DNA of 64,000 bases from Enoplolaimus lenunculus (Eukaryota; Nematoda; Enoplea; Enoplida; Thoracostomopsidae): assembly GCA_030248215.1 (NCBI GenBank), contig JASANG010001799.1:1-64000 (forward strand), written 5' to 3'. Below, one piece after another: positions 10,501 to 25,500 of this stretch. Each line of letters begins with the position of its first letter. Position 1 is the stretch's first letter. The notes beneath the pieces were generated by a model, which did no database searches, was not told the DNA's origin, and saw only the letters and a program-made list of their open reading frames with translations. Both the position numbers and the translations under genes were made by a program.

Positions 10501-13500
10501 GATGTTACACGATTAGGAGGTCATGAGAAGTTTGTCAATACGCAAAAAATTTCAAAATCTGATCATTTTTTGAGCAAACGCCTGCACTTAACGGAAAAGA
10601 GCTGAAATTTTTACCCGTATTTTACGTAGAAACAGTTTTGACCTCGCATAATTGCGGTAAATCTCAAAATACATCCTTTTAAAAAATTTTAAGTTTCTAG
10701 CACGCGATGGCTAGGGAGACTTGTTCGCTTAAGCTTACGTTAAGGTTTAAGCTTGGCGGCGTTACATTTAACACAATAAAGCTGCCATTGTAAATTTTGA
10801 AAGGAAATCCCGTTTTCCTTGTGCTTACATCCCACTGAACCGCCAGCGCCCCGTTACCGTCCATAATTTTACGCAGACCGCTCGGCGCCGTTTGCGGGAC
10901 ACTTCTCGGCGTGATCACTCGGTTGCTTGGAGACGAAGCGACGCCGTAACCGTGAGAATTTTTCGCACGCACTCGGAACCAATAATTTGAGTAGGGTTTG
11001 AGGGCACGCACGTTGTATTTAAACGAACGCCGCTGGTGAAATGAGCTGTCCCGGAGATCTGCGGCATTTAAATCTGTAAAATTGAGCCAAATTTGAAAAA
11101 ACGTCATCATTGTAAAATGTATGTAGCGCTCGTCACTATTTGATAGAATAGGACTTTTATTTTTTGAGGCAGTAAATCAAAGATTATAACATTTCCGCCT
11201 TCTTTGTAATGAATTTTGGCTACTGTTGCGAGCAATGTTTTTTTGATGTACGTGCCAACCAAAAAATAACAGTACAGGTATATTAACGTGCACCTTCAAC
11301 CCCTCTTCGCAACAAACCAGGTCTCTTAGTACTGACGCCAATGGGACCCCTGACTATTTTAGGGATATCTGCAACGTTTTTTTTACAATTGCACAAACTT
11401 TGGCAATAACGAGCCGTACACGCATTACAATTTGTTTGATATTCAAAATTTCAAGAAATAAAGGTCTGAAATTGAGACAATTATAATGTTGCAAATATAA
11501 GACAAATATGTCTGAAATTAAAGACTTCTGCGGGATTTTCCATACATGTAAGTCATGAAACAAAGATTGACCTGTGAAGCCGGCTTTTTAAGTTTGGGAG
11601 CTAAAGTTCGACCAAATTTCCTAATTTTATAAGGTGGGATTACGTCCAAAACGTAAGCTCCAATTGGGGAAAGCCTGAGCTCAACCCGAAATATACTTAA
11701 AATTCAATTATTTATATACACTCTTAAATTATAAATGAAGTAACTTGTTTGCATTCATTGATATCAGGAAATCAATTCTTGGGTACAGGACAAATATTTC
11801 TTGGAAGGAAGACGTTTGTTTCTTAAAAATTGACACTAGCATGTCTTTAACACAATTCATTTATGGTTTAACCATGTCAAACACGATTTTCTGAGCTGTT
11901 TAATGTGTGAAATTCCAGACATTTTAGTTTGGAAAATTTAAGAATGTAAGTCTTGCAAGTTCAAAACCATTTCTTTGTGTGCATGATTCATCCAGAGCGC
12001 GTATTCACAATATTGTATATTGCATTTATCACCAGAAGCGATAGGTTTTCAAACTAACAAACTCCTGCAATTGCGATCTCAAAATTAACACAGAAGTAAA
12101 ACAAATCAAGTGCAAAAATGTGCTTGATTTTAAATCTCACAATGCACGGTTTCGAAAGGTACAACACCTATCACCACCTGGTGATACATGCAACGCACAG
12201 TTGAGAATACGGACCCAGACTTTAAATCTGAGATTACTTCCGTCAAGGAGGAATCTTACCAGTAGCAATGATTTCCCATTCGCTTTCCCACCGGTCATCT
12301 TTATTTGCAATCCGACGTTGAGCTTCAATTTGATAAGTTACAATTTCATGGTGAGGGGTCGCTTCGTAGTAGCGTTGTCCACGGTTCCAGGTGAGCAACA
12401 AATCATTTGACGAATAGAGTTCAGCGTGAACCCGAACCGGAGCTGGGGGTGGAGCTGAAGACAGGGATGAATTAAATTCAGACATTTAGGGACGAGTAAG
12501 ATGTGGGCCCGTAGTCCGAGGGGGGCCATATGGGCTCAGCCCCCTGGACCAATTCTGACCACCTAAAATTTTAACCTTGCTTGTAAGTTATCGAAAACCA
12601 TTGCATGCCTCTCCTGAAAAATGTTTAGCCCACCCCCCAGCATGGGAAGCTGGCTACGGGCCTGGTAAAGGGTGCTGAAGCCTTTTTAATAAATCGGTTC
12701 CCTGAATGTAGTCAGCTCCAACTATCGAGAGCAGAAAAGTTTTAGACGAATCAATGTTGTAGAATACAGTTTATCCATATTTATATAAGTCAACATATTC
12801 AGAATACAGGAGGAGTTAAACCGTTTTGGTGGAACTTTAGGGGACACATGACACCCTTGATCACAACGGACACCGGTGCCCTGTGTATGGACGTTCATGG
12901 CAAGCGAACTATGTGGTGAGTTTCAATATATTATTAATATGAGACGGGTAAGGTGCCTAAGATTCGAACTTTTACGGTCCGACTGCAAAAAATACTGTCA
13001 CAATATTGGGTTTAAACATAAAATTCACATTGCAATCCGGCTAAGAAGTTTCGGCCAATGTATAGAACAGGGCCGGAACAGTAGCATAAGCATATTCTCA
13101 AGCCTAAACCTACGCCTAGGCGTAAGAATGAACATAAACAGCAGTGCCATTACCTAGAAATTATTCAATCATGTTGCAGCAATAATATGTTTCCCCATTT
13201 GTTTCTAAAGGTCTACCTTTTCATTTAGCATCCCGTGCACGTTTGCGCAAAATGGTCTGATTTTGAAAATTTTTCGCATATTTCAATGTGTCATGACGTC
13301 GCCAAACTTACCCATTACATGAACTGGTATCGTTTCAGATTTGTGACCGGCAACTTCGTCCGCGCGACATATCAAACTGCCTTCGTGCGCTCCACCGGTT
13401 GCATTGACAATCCATAATGTGTACGGATTATTCTGCCAAAATACATATTTCTTTGTTTATTTGAAATTCTGTCGCGGTGCAGTACAAAACAGTACAACAT

Positions 13501-16500
13501 TTTAAATCATTAATGACGGCCAACAAAGATTAAGATTGAAATTTCGGTTCCGGTAAAAGATAATTGAATTTGACTATATTACGCCTTCTTGCAGGATGAG
13601 AATTGTGATGCTGCTGTTCGGAGGATTCTTGCAAGCGGAATAAGCTGAGTTTTTGCAAAAAACGTTGCGACGCTGAGAAGAGGCATTTTTAAAATGTACA
13701 CTCTAGATAGTGGTTATATATTTGTAACGCTCGTTGAGCATACTAAAAACCAATGTATTGTCAGGTTCGTTATTTCAGCAAAGCTGGAAATCTCAATTTG
13801 TTGAGTTTATTGGTTTTAAGGGTCAGGCTAAGTCCGTGTCTGCTCATAAATGAAAAGGTCAAACTTTGAGGGAGTAACAGTAGTGTAAGCATATTCCTAA
13901 GCCTAATCGTAAAAAAAGATTGTCTAAAGCAAAAAATGCTAATGTCCTAAAATATTTTAGTGTTAGATTTTATCTTGTGGGCACAGTATCTGCCTCCTCC
14001 AGGGAGTAGGTGTTTAAATTTTGTCTCCTCGCGAGGGGTGGCAAAAATTATCAGGGTAAATGTGAATGGTGAGATTTGCCAGAAAACAGGACCGTGCTTA
14101 GCGCCCCCCAATGTGCACGGTGTTGGAAAACAGAGTCAATTTTAAACACATAATTGGATCGACGAGTAAACTTCGTCAAGAAATTTGAACACAAAAATGT
14201 GTCAGGCTTTTTGCTCGCAAATTTTCACCGTTGATTTCGAAGCCAGCTTGGGCGGAGGGTAAGGGTCTCTAGTTCCCCCGAATATACGGATAAAAAAATC
14301 GTAAATTCGCCATAATTAAAGGGCCCGGAAGCACTACGGTAGGATAAATCTGCCGTCAAAGAGTATTCTACGATACCGGTAGTGACAAAAACGGTCGAAA
14401 TACCTGGTGAAATTGAAAAGGCGACGCCAGATCTATGGATTCACCGTTAAATGTCCATCTAATTGCAGCTTCCAAGCATTGTTCACCGTTATCGATCACA
14501 CAAGTGACACTTGCATTTTGACCAGAGCTCAAGAATAGTTTCGGCGGATCAAACCTGATCGCGAGTTTACCTGAAAATCAAATTTGAAAATTTATTCAAT
14601 TAGATTGTCATTTCGTGGCTTATTTGACGTTTTGCAATGGTCCGGTGGTATCATGTAATACCTACTTATGAGTGTCGGGAAGGGGGGTGCAAGATTTTAT
14701 AATAGAACCGAGCTCCATCTACACCACCTCTGGCTGCGTGGCTGTCTGGATTTCAAAATTAAACGGCAAAAAGAGATGCGTATGCGGTTCCCCTCGATCT
14801 TCAATAAACAACTTACCGACTACTTTAAGAATAGTCGTTCGTGACGTCACTCCATACCGATTGGACGCAGTGCATGTGAATTTTCCAGACAAATTACGTG
14901 ATACATTTTGAATCAAAATATCATGGCGGGTCAAACCGGAAGCAGGCCCAAAGGGGCTCTCAGACACCAGGAGGGCACCTGGGATAACAATTGGATCAGG
15001 AGTGAACGGATTTAGAGCCATGAGTGTTGACGACAGTGATAACCGGAGCGGAACACCGTTGTACGTCCACGATACACGAGGGAGAGGCGAGGCGCGGGGG
15101 TCGCAGGGCAGCGTCTGTAACAAAGCGAAAATTTATAAAATTTCAATAATATTATTCATACACTGTGGAATGTGTTCAGATTTTTTAAATCAAAGTTTTC
15201 CCGTAACATATGAGTTAAAGTTCTCACCTGATGGTATCAATTGAAGCTCAGATTTAGTGGTCATCTCTCTTGCGTTTAGTCCGGGGAATTTTGGCATTAT
15301 TATTTATTCAGCTGGCATGGCACTAGAAACCGCGACCGCCTTAGTTTTAATAAAACGCAATTTCCAGTTTCCAAAATCCTCGCGAAGCCTCTGATAATAC
15401 TTGTGTACGCTTTAGAATATTAACGTTAGGGTCCTTTATCGAATTTCAGAAATTTTGAAGTTATTTCAAGAAAGAAATTCACGCTAACATGATTACCCTT
15501 TTTAGGTGATCACAGCCGGTGTTCTCAACAACAATTTTCAGCACTCCCCACCAATTGACGGTAATTCTTATAGCTTTTTATTAAAGCATGTTTTCTGTAT
15601 CAAAGTTTCATCGACGATTCGTCGCCCATTACTATGCTTAGGATTAGGCTTAGAATTGTGCTTCGGATTATGCATATATTTATTGATCATAATTAGGACA
15701 CTGTTGGGCGACAAGTTGTCGGCCGACGAATTGCCGTTGATTCGCGCGTTTGTCATTTTCGTATACGGTTCCAACTTACAACATTTGATCCTTCTACAGC
15801 GTAGACGACTTGATTTCGCCTGTGGCGGCCGAAATTCGGTTCAAATCCGCCAACAATTAGTCGTCCAGCGGACGAGGCACGGCCAAATATGTTCGACACA
15901 ATGCATTGGTACGAACCAGCATCGGTAGGCCGCGCACCAGCAATGATGAGGCTGAAAATAGAATAATATGAAACATTGTCATTGAAATTTTTTCATTAAC
16001 TCTTGCCTATCAGGGAGTTTTACTCAAATGTACGTTTGTCCTGATAACTGTCAAACTACGCACAGTAGGTATGTACTGGTGTATCCCTGAATTGCGTACA
16101 CTCCCGTTCGTTCTCAAATGCTTCCGATGCGCATTCTTGGATGCCTTTACTGGGAAACAATTATGTCAAGCCAAATAAGCAGTTGATTTAGTCGAGAAAC
16201 CCACATCGAATTCCACAACGGATCTTAAATGTCGACACTTTTGAAAGAATATAAATTAACAGCCAGTAAAACAGTCTAAAGTTTGCTTTACCAACTTGTT
16301 ACCATCTGTTGTAAAAATCTTTACTCGAAGTTATACTCTTACGAAATGAAATATTATTGCTACGCCTGCTGTATGACACGGCTGCCTGTACCGGTTTTGA
16401 AGAATACGGATCCGTCGGCTATCCGCTGTGCTCATCAGGATATGATTGAGGGGTTGACCGTTTCGAAACCATTCGTAAACAACGTCCGGTACTCCGGCTG

Positions 16501-19500
16501 CCTCGCAGAAGAGCTGTGCTTTTGCGTTCACGTGAACAAACGTATCTTGGACCGGCAGAATCATTTGTGGGGCGACTGAAATTAAAAAATTAATTTGCAG
16601 CTTTTCAAATAAGTTTAGCAAATATTGCTGTATTAAATTGTTTTCACCTAATGTTTCGAAGTTTTCTAACCCGAAATCGAAAACTTTCTGTTTTTAGCGT
16701 GGTGTGTTCCGTAGCATTCGTTAGCTGTGCACGCGAATTAATATACAATGTGCAGGGTTTAACAATTACTACTCTATGCGCACGATACAGTGTAAAATCT
16801 CCACAAAATGTGTGAGTTGCGTCGCTCCTGTGCGTCAAACTCTTACAATCAAGCACAGATTATAAGCTGCTTTCATTTGACAGTCCTGGCCCTGGGTTTA
16901 AATCTTTAGTTTGAAGTTACATCTGAGCAGAAGAAACTGAAAATATTAATGCGGAAAGGGCTTAATAGCATCTCTAAATTCTATGACAAAAGTGTATAAA
17001 AGTTCTAGGCTACAACTGATTGATTACAATCCGTGTTTTTACTTGACAAATCAACCACGATTTCCTTCGAATCTTGACCATGAGAATTTTCCGCAATACA
17101 ACGGTACACTCCGGCGTCGTCGATAGCAGCGTGGGAAAATATCAATTTTCTCCCATAAGACGTTGTCACTCCTGTTCCCAGAGACTGAATTATGGTTCCA
17201 TTAGGCTCTACGCGAACCCAGCCCATCTTTGGAGCGGGCCTAAAACATCCGAAACTAGGTATTGTACCATTTAAGGTAGGAAACTTACGATTGTGGTAGC
17301 CAGAAGGTGACGTACTTTGAAAGTTTATCGAGCTAAAAAATTTTCAGTACACAAAGGTTCAACAGGTTATGTTAACATCTCTAACAGTTCAGTTTCGTTG
17401 TCTTTATAAAATTTTCATGAATTATATTCTTCGTATCGCCCCCATTGCATACTTGGTGAAGACAAGCAGTTTTAAAGATCCCGTGCCGGAGCAGCCATTT
17501 GGTGTGGTCTCCTGAAGACATTCGGGGTGAGGTCGCAACGTAGATGCTGATGCAGGTTTTTTTCGATGGGAAATTTGAGGTCGGCCAAGCCCTCCCTTCG
17601 AGTTTAGCTGGGAGACAAAATACCCACCTGAAAATGAAATTTTTTGCTAAACTGGCAAAATGTTGGACCTTAGAAGTGAACTCGAGCGGAAACTTAATTA
17701 CTTTTCGAACGAAGCGCTAATTTTTTTAGACTTTGTTGTATTAGAGTACATAAGCGTTGCCCATTTTAGGCAAAGGCTGATCCAACTTTCATATGCACGA
17801 ACTAATGGAACAAAACACGAGGCACACAATTGTCGCTAGCCTAGAATGTTTCTTTTCGGGAGGGTATACGTTATCTTAAAGCAAATACTGCAGAGACCCG
17901 AATAAGAAGGGAGGTAATAAGAGGGTTCTCCATTTTGAGTCCCAATCAATAGAAGTTCGTATCCCTAATAAGAGTCTGTAAACAGATATTGTCCCTAAAC
18001 CCTAATTACAGTCCATAAATGTCAACTAATATTCCTCATTGTAGTGCATAAACGACTTCAGGGCCAAATAATGTTGAGTTCGAAACTTTAAAGCATACTT
18101 AACTTTTGAAACTACATTCCTAAGTACAACCTTGTATTAGCGCTAACTTCTTTATATAAGACAAATAAACGTTTAATTCAACGGATAGTTGCAATATCGG
18201 ATATATATCAATAACGAAGGGCGGTGGAGCATGGGTAAAAATAAATAACAGTCTGTAACCGAATAACAGGGGGTACCTTAAGAGAGACCAAATAAATATC
18301 AGCCCGACCTCTTATTTGGGTCAGTACAGTACGTTGTCGAGCGACAGAGAGAAAATTTTTATATTTAACAACCTGGAGGTTACTATAAAGGCCTGTCGTG
18401 TCTCTGATTGAATCCGATTAAAGAATCAGGACTGAGGAAAAAAGAGTAGAAAAACTGACGAATGAACCTAGTTGCAAGCCAGACGTATTTCAAAGCCACG
18501 GCGGAGATTGTTCAAAACTACTTGCTAGGGGGCCTTTCTTGATGCGGGGTCCGGGACCGTAGCCAGAGGGCAGCCAGGAGGACTAAGCCGTATTTAAAAT
18601 AATTTTGGTTCCCTGAGAAAAGTGTCAACCTCCCTTGTAAGTCATGAAAAACCCTTGTATGCCCCTCCTGAAAATTTTTTATACCTCTCGCTAGGCAACC
18701 TCAGTGCTACAGGCCTAGCGCTCGAAATGGAGGACAATGGGAGTGGCTGCTTCGGTCCTACGTTGTGCACCAGAACCACAATGTTGTACATTTTTGCTGC
18801 ATGAATTCAAGAAGATGAGTCACCGCACATACCTTCCGTATGCGAAACACTCTAGCAAAAGGCGTTGACGAAATAAAGGTTCCGGTGGATACATTTTGGG
18901 ATATCCGGGAGCAATTGTTGGTGAACCAGATGACTGTTCTTGACTATCGTTGCCTAAAATTCGTAAAATAGCAATATTTTAATATCCTTATCAGGCGTGC
19001 TTTAGCAGTCTAAATGCAACGAAGGGATATGCCGGATTGCGTGTACCCACAGCCACAGCCAGAGCAGCCAAACGGCCATGACTACTGCGTTGACTTTGAC
19101 AAATTTATTTCAGTTGATGTGGCCGGCTCCGAATAAAAATTCCGGCAACAACCATGCATTCCTAGCGTGCCGATCAACGAGGCCCTGAAAATCTCATTAA
19201 CACTTTCATGCGATTCATCACGACCCTTATCGTAAGGGACTGAGGCCTTCGTGTGGTTCATATCTTGGAAGAGAACGCAAAGCCATGCTACAACTATGAA
19301 TAATCCAATTCTTAATCTAATCAAACATAATTTGCACACAGCTTCAGATTTCATACTCAATATAATTTTTCATATTTGACATTCGTTAAGTCAATCGAAG
19401 TTAAATTTCCTAAGACGGTGAGAGCCCCTTCCTAAGTAACAGATGACCTCTAAGTATCCTATCCTCAATGTTGTCCTATACATAGATACCTCCCCCCCAA

Positions 19501-22500
19501 GTAGCTCCAAAATAATTATCCCCATCCCCCCAGAAATATTACCTTTCGCCCTTTCAACTTTCATCAGAAAGAACGGACTATATTTCGCCCCGATTCCGCC
19601 ACGGTCGACGTCATTCGCAGCACACGAATACGTCACTTGGTCTCGGCGTTTGATGACGTAAGCGAAATGTAAGGTCCCGTCAGCGCCGATCATAATACGC
19701 TCGCTGGGGCGGACAATGAATGTGGGATGGGTATATGACCAGTGGTAACCGATGTTTGCTGTAAACAGAGACAAAAATAATTTAAGAAAATATAATTTAA
19801 AATATTCATAAAAAACCTTTCGAATAAGTTTATTATTAAAGTCACTGAAATATTTGACTGCAGATATCGTACGAAAAATATTACTCGTCCAAAATTTACT
19901 TTTTTAGAAATTGCGGATATTTGAAATGAGCTATATTTGAATTCAGTTTTAAACTTCCTTCTAAGGAGCCAAAATTTCTACAAAGAACTCAACCATCTTA
20001 CCTACCTCTGACAATGGGTATCGTTAATATACTGGTGTGGTCAGGAAATAGTGATGGTTAGTAAGATTGAATTATTCATATAAAGAGTTGGCGATCACTC
20101 TTGAACAAGAGTGTGCAACTGTCTGATTTCGCGTGGCACAAAATGTACCACCGTGCGTTGCGTTTTCACTGTACCACAACCGTTATTTAGGGGGTCGATG
20201 TCACATGATGTAATACAGCTGAAAAACTAACAAATGTTGAAAACACTTACCTTGAAAATGATCTGGTTCTTCGCATGGAATACTTTTCCCTTGACCTTCG
20301 ACCGCGTATATATCAAGTCTTGATGGTGGAAATAACTTGAGATCTGAAACAAAGTACAACAAATATAAACTGTCTGGATTAAAAGGCAAAGCTGTGTTTT
20401 TAAATGGTTTCCGTATCTACACTAGAATTGAGTACCCCAGCCTAAAAATGCATTGAACTTACAGCGCATGGGCTATATTGACCAAGTGAGATAACATGGC
20501 TCAGTCTTTTCCAACAAAAACTTTGCCAGTTTCTTGCCTAAATCGTTTCCACTCCGCTTGTAAGTCATATGACAACCTTGCATGTCCCAGTTGAAACGCT
20601 TTTTATTGCTCCCTGGTAGGGTGAGCTGGTTGCTACTAATCCCTTGAACTCACATGCCGGATTCAAGTTCGCTTTTCGGCTTTTGATCGATCCGAATTGA
20701 TTTCGAGCGACACAAAAATAAATGCCGTAATCGCTTGCAGTCACATTTCGTATGATTAGCTGGCCATTGAGCAGAGCAAATCGTGGATGCCGACCAGGAC
20801 GCACCTAAAGCAACAATGCAAATTCGATTGCAAGTAAATGAGGGACTTGGATCTTTACAACCTGATGCGCTGTCATATTATCGAAGATTATGTTTAAAAC
20901 TTTCTGGCAACCAGCGTTGTGGGCGAAAACTTAGTTTCGACTCTAAAGTACACCAGGTTATGTTGAATACAGCAAAAGTGCCTTTATTCTAGTAATCGAC
21001 TCTTTACTGAGGAAGCTTCCATAGTTTCAAATAAACTATTTAAAAACGGAAAATCAATTAAGTCCCAATCGAGATTCGTATTAACAATTTTAAGCTTTTC
21101 ATGAATTTTCACTTAGTTCGAAATGTACAAATTCTTTGCATAGTGAGGATAGAGATGATACAGAGAGAAAGCTGACACGTAAAACATAGATATTAATAAG
21201 TGCTGGTTTGGGAGGAGAGTGGAAGACCGTGGGCGCCCACCCCCCTAACAATACATGCGCCCTTGGAAGAAATTATAGAAAATAGCCATATGCTTATGTG
21301 AACTGACTTGAAATCCTATAAATGGTTGGGGCCTGTAATTCGTCAACATCTTGTATAAACAGTTGACGAAGTGTCTTAAACTTGCACTTATACCAATTCA
21401 AAAACAACAGTTACACTTTACTCACGGTATATGGTACACACATTTGAGAATATTCATAACAGGAATACCACTAAAAACAGCACGTACCAGATTATTCAGC
21501 GTATTCTGGAACCAATGATACACCGGTTCAGGATTTGCGTTCGCTTCACATTCGAAGGATACCCAATCTTGAAGACCGTCGTGATAATCTACAGCATCAT
21601 CCGGTTGCCGAGTAAACCTCGGAGCTTGAGGCGGACGCATCCACCTGTCTCCTGACGGATAATTCGCTATCCCCAATTCTAAAACAGAATGCGAAATTTG
21701 TACTAAGACGCATTTTGTAGCTGAAATTCGTGTTCCACTATAACATGCGTATGAACTTTCACACTTTCGTAACGTGTACATAAGTCTTAAAAACGAATCT
21801 ATTAGTGCTGAATACCGATAAAAACTTGAGAAAAAAAGGAAAAACTCGCCCTTTCAGGGGTCAGAACCACTTGCTGGATTGCAGAGGTCAAAAGTTTGTT
21901 TTTGCTCGAATAAAACCCCGGCGGTGTTTTGTGTACGCGATGAGTTTGTACGAAATTTATTGCCATATATATCTTTGTTGGGGCTCTGAATTTTCTACCG
22001 GAACTGGATGTTAACGGGATATAGCTTGTATAACTATGAGCACTGTTTACAGTAATTGAGTCGTGCGAAAGTATACGTTTACTGCATTTAAATTAATTAT
22101 TAGTTTGGATTTTTCATACTATTTCAGTTAGTGAAAATTTTAACAATTTTACTCGCCCGGAAAAACAATCGCAGCAAGTTGTTTAACACGTGCACTTGGC
22201 AGAAGCAGTTTTGCAGTATTTGGGACCACAACCGTAAATATTTTCGGTATTCAGTAGGTTTATACCGGATACCGGATTCGGATACTGGTATTTGCCGGAT
22301 ATTAAACTGAAATCGAATATCCGGTAGCACCCTGGGTGCAACTCAAATTATTTACCGGCTTGGTAGTTGGGTCGAAATGTTTTTGATTGCATCCGTAACT
22401 CTATCTGGATCAAACACCTGCGTTAAAAATGAATTCGTCAAAAAAGTCTAGAATTTTACCGTTCGGATTCTGACGTCTTCGATATTTCCACAAATTCCAC

Positions 22501-25500
22501 TTTTTAATTTCACAAATAAACGGCAGTGACTCTGAGCCGTTGAGCGATTCCCTGAAACCAAACGCACACAAAACAATCAAATTAAGCACATTTAAACAAG
22601 CAGCACCTGAAAGGGGCTGACAGACAGGGCGAATATATCGTGCATAAATCAACGCACAGAGTCTGAATTTAAACATGAAACCAAACTTAAATTTAAGTGT
22701 AATCGTTTTGATTAGAAACCTAAAATTTGCTAAAATCTCAATTTTTTATTTCCAACGAAATTTTAAAAAACTTTCATAAAAACAATCGGAAGCTCCTGCG
22801 TAATATGAACCCAGACGCCAAGATAGTTTGCGATGGTTGCATAAAATAAGGCGTAGGTAAATATATGTACAACGTTGGAATGTATGTTGCAAACGCTCCG
22901 TGACATTTTGTAATTCAGAGTCAAAACCAGAAACTGGTAAAACAAGCGATGCTCCTGCATTAAAACGAGAAAACATTTTCTTTGTAGGCTATAATATAAG
23001 CTATAAATTTTTACAGGAATAAAATAGAAAGTATTATAATTTCTAGATAGCTATCCTGCAAGCTTGACAAAATGTTCGCGGACAGGTTCTAAAGATTCGA
23101 AAATTCTGAAATAGGTCAACATTAGCAAAGTTGTTTCAAAACGCACGGCGTTCACCGTCTCAAAACGACGGAATAGAGTAAAAACGTAGCATTGCAAATT
23201 GATGGTCGGAAGACCGGACTACTTCTGCCCATTTGTTAGTTTGTTTTGCGATGCGAAACCCAGATCACCAACCAATAACAGTGGCGCTATACTTGTCGTG
23301 CGGTACAGTTCGTCGCCGTCCGTCATCGTCCGCCGTAGTATCGTAATGTGAGTAATTCACGTACTATACCACACGGTGACGTATGGTGACAGACGGCGCC
23401 TGATTGACCGCAGAAAATTTAACACAATTGGACTCAGCTCAGCAGGCTGCGTCGAATAGTGTATATATAATATGTCTAACTTTTAAGTAAAAATTTTTAA
23501 GTCGGGGACTTGTCCTTGGGACATTTAAAAATCAAATTTTTCAATAATTCAAATGTGGTGGTCAAAGGACCAGGGGAGATTCTGAGAAGCTCAAATATGT
23601 AGCAATCTTAAAACGCCAACTATTTTTGGCAAACACTGGCTAGAGGGATAACCGAAAAGATCCTACAATTGCGGTGCATAAATGACTCCAGACCAAATAA
23701 TTTGAGTCCAAAACTTTAAAGCATACTTAAGTTTTGAAAGTACATTCTAAAGTATAACCTTGCCTTATCGCTCAAGCTTTTGATTCAAGACCAATAAACG
23801 TGTGATTCCACAAATAGTCGCAATAACGGAAATATATATCAGTTACGAAGGGCGGTGGAGGATGGGTTAAAAATAAATAATAGACCGTAACCGAATAACA
23901 GGGGATACCCTCTCAAGAAACTAAACAAATATCAGTTTCCACCCTCTCATTCGCGTCACTACAGTAATTTTGAAAACCAATATATTGCACACTGAAAATG
24001 CAACCATAAAATGTGCTTAGTTAATATACGCGAAACGCAAACTTTTTTAACATTTTTTCACCTAAAATTTGAAAACAAATTACATTTTGCCAAGTTGCTT
24101 TCATCATGTTTTACATTAAGCATCGATCCACAAATCATATTTCTTAGAATTCGTGCAAAAATAATTGAATTTCTATTCCTGTTCCCGCCTCCTGCAAAAT
24201 GTAATTCCTGTTAGAACCCTGTCTCAAAATCATATTCCCAGTGAAATGCCGATGGCTCGACGAAGTGTGTGAAAATACTTCAACTTTCATTAAGATCGAC
24301 TGAGTTATATCTTCATGCTCAGAAAACCTCAGAATTTAAAAACTCCCGTCCACCACTTCCAATTTATATCATTGGTGGCCACGATAGCCATATAAAGTCA
24401 AATGAGGTAGTTAAAATGATGTTGTATTCGTACAATTCCCTTAAACTCTTTGAATTTTAAAAAAGTTCATTTCAAAAAACTTACATTTTATACCCTTGAT
24501 GACGTCGATGAGATAACGCAATGAATTGAGGTTCAACTGAATTAGCCGAATCCAACAGACGCGAGTGCGTATCCAGTCCGCCGGCTTGAGTTTTTATCAC
24601 AGGATCTGAATGCCAGAAGTAGTAGCTTAACCGTTGGCCGTCGTCTGTCCATATCCATGCGGTCGCATTGGTCAAGTTACCACCTGTGTACCATTTCTAA
24701 AATTAAAAATCGAAAATATCAGCATCTCATAATTTCTTGTTTTTAAGCAAAACAACTTGGTATCGCTCTAGTCCTCAGGTATACAATCAGGAATTATTGG
24801 TAGAGGGAACAGCAAACAAGATTTACAAAAAGGACACCCGGCGAACGGGCCAAAAAACCAAAACACTAACTTTCAAGTTTTCACGAGTCCTTACATTTGA
24901 AGTGAACTCAGAGATCAAACCGTTAGCCCCCGCCCCTTAGCAACCGGCCCATTCTGAGAATCGCAAAACTGCTAACTTTTCGAGTGAAATCATCTCTGAG
25001 CAAAACATCGCTCAAATACAATGCTTCGTCCATTGAATTAACCGCGGCAAGAATTGCACTACGTTGCTTGCAGAATGCTCTCGCAATTGACCAGGACAGT
25101 TTTTGACGTCTTTCGAAGAGATAGCATGAATCTTGCCAGCTGAGCCATTCTGTAGGACACGAATAGGAGAACCCTGAAATGTTACATGAATCAATTAAAG
25201 ATTTCGCACTCAGATATAAAATGAAGATTTTCACTCCTAGATTTTAAGTAAAGCCAGGGCCGGAGCAGCTACTCTCATACCCCCATTGGAAGGGCTCATC
25301 GCAAAAAGGGTCCCTACTCTGACAAGGTTCTGAACAAAAAATTTTAAAAATATTATGATCAGCGCAGAGCCCCACCCCGGAATTGTGGAGAGGGTATCCT
25401 AGCCTGCCACGGCACCAAGTAAATCTTTCATTCAAGATACCAATTAAATCTCTCATGAAATATCAATTAAAGCTTTCCGCTCTAAACATTTCAATTAACA

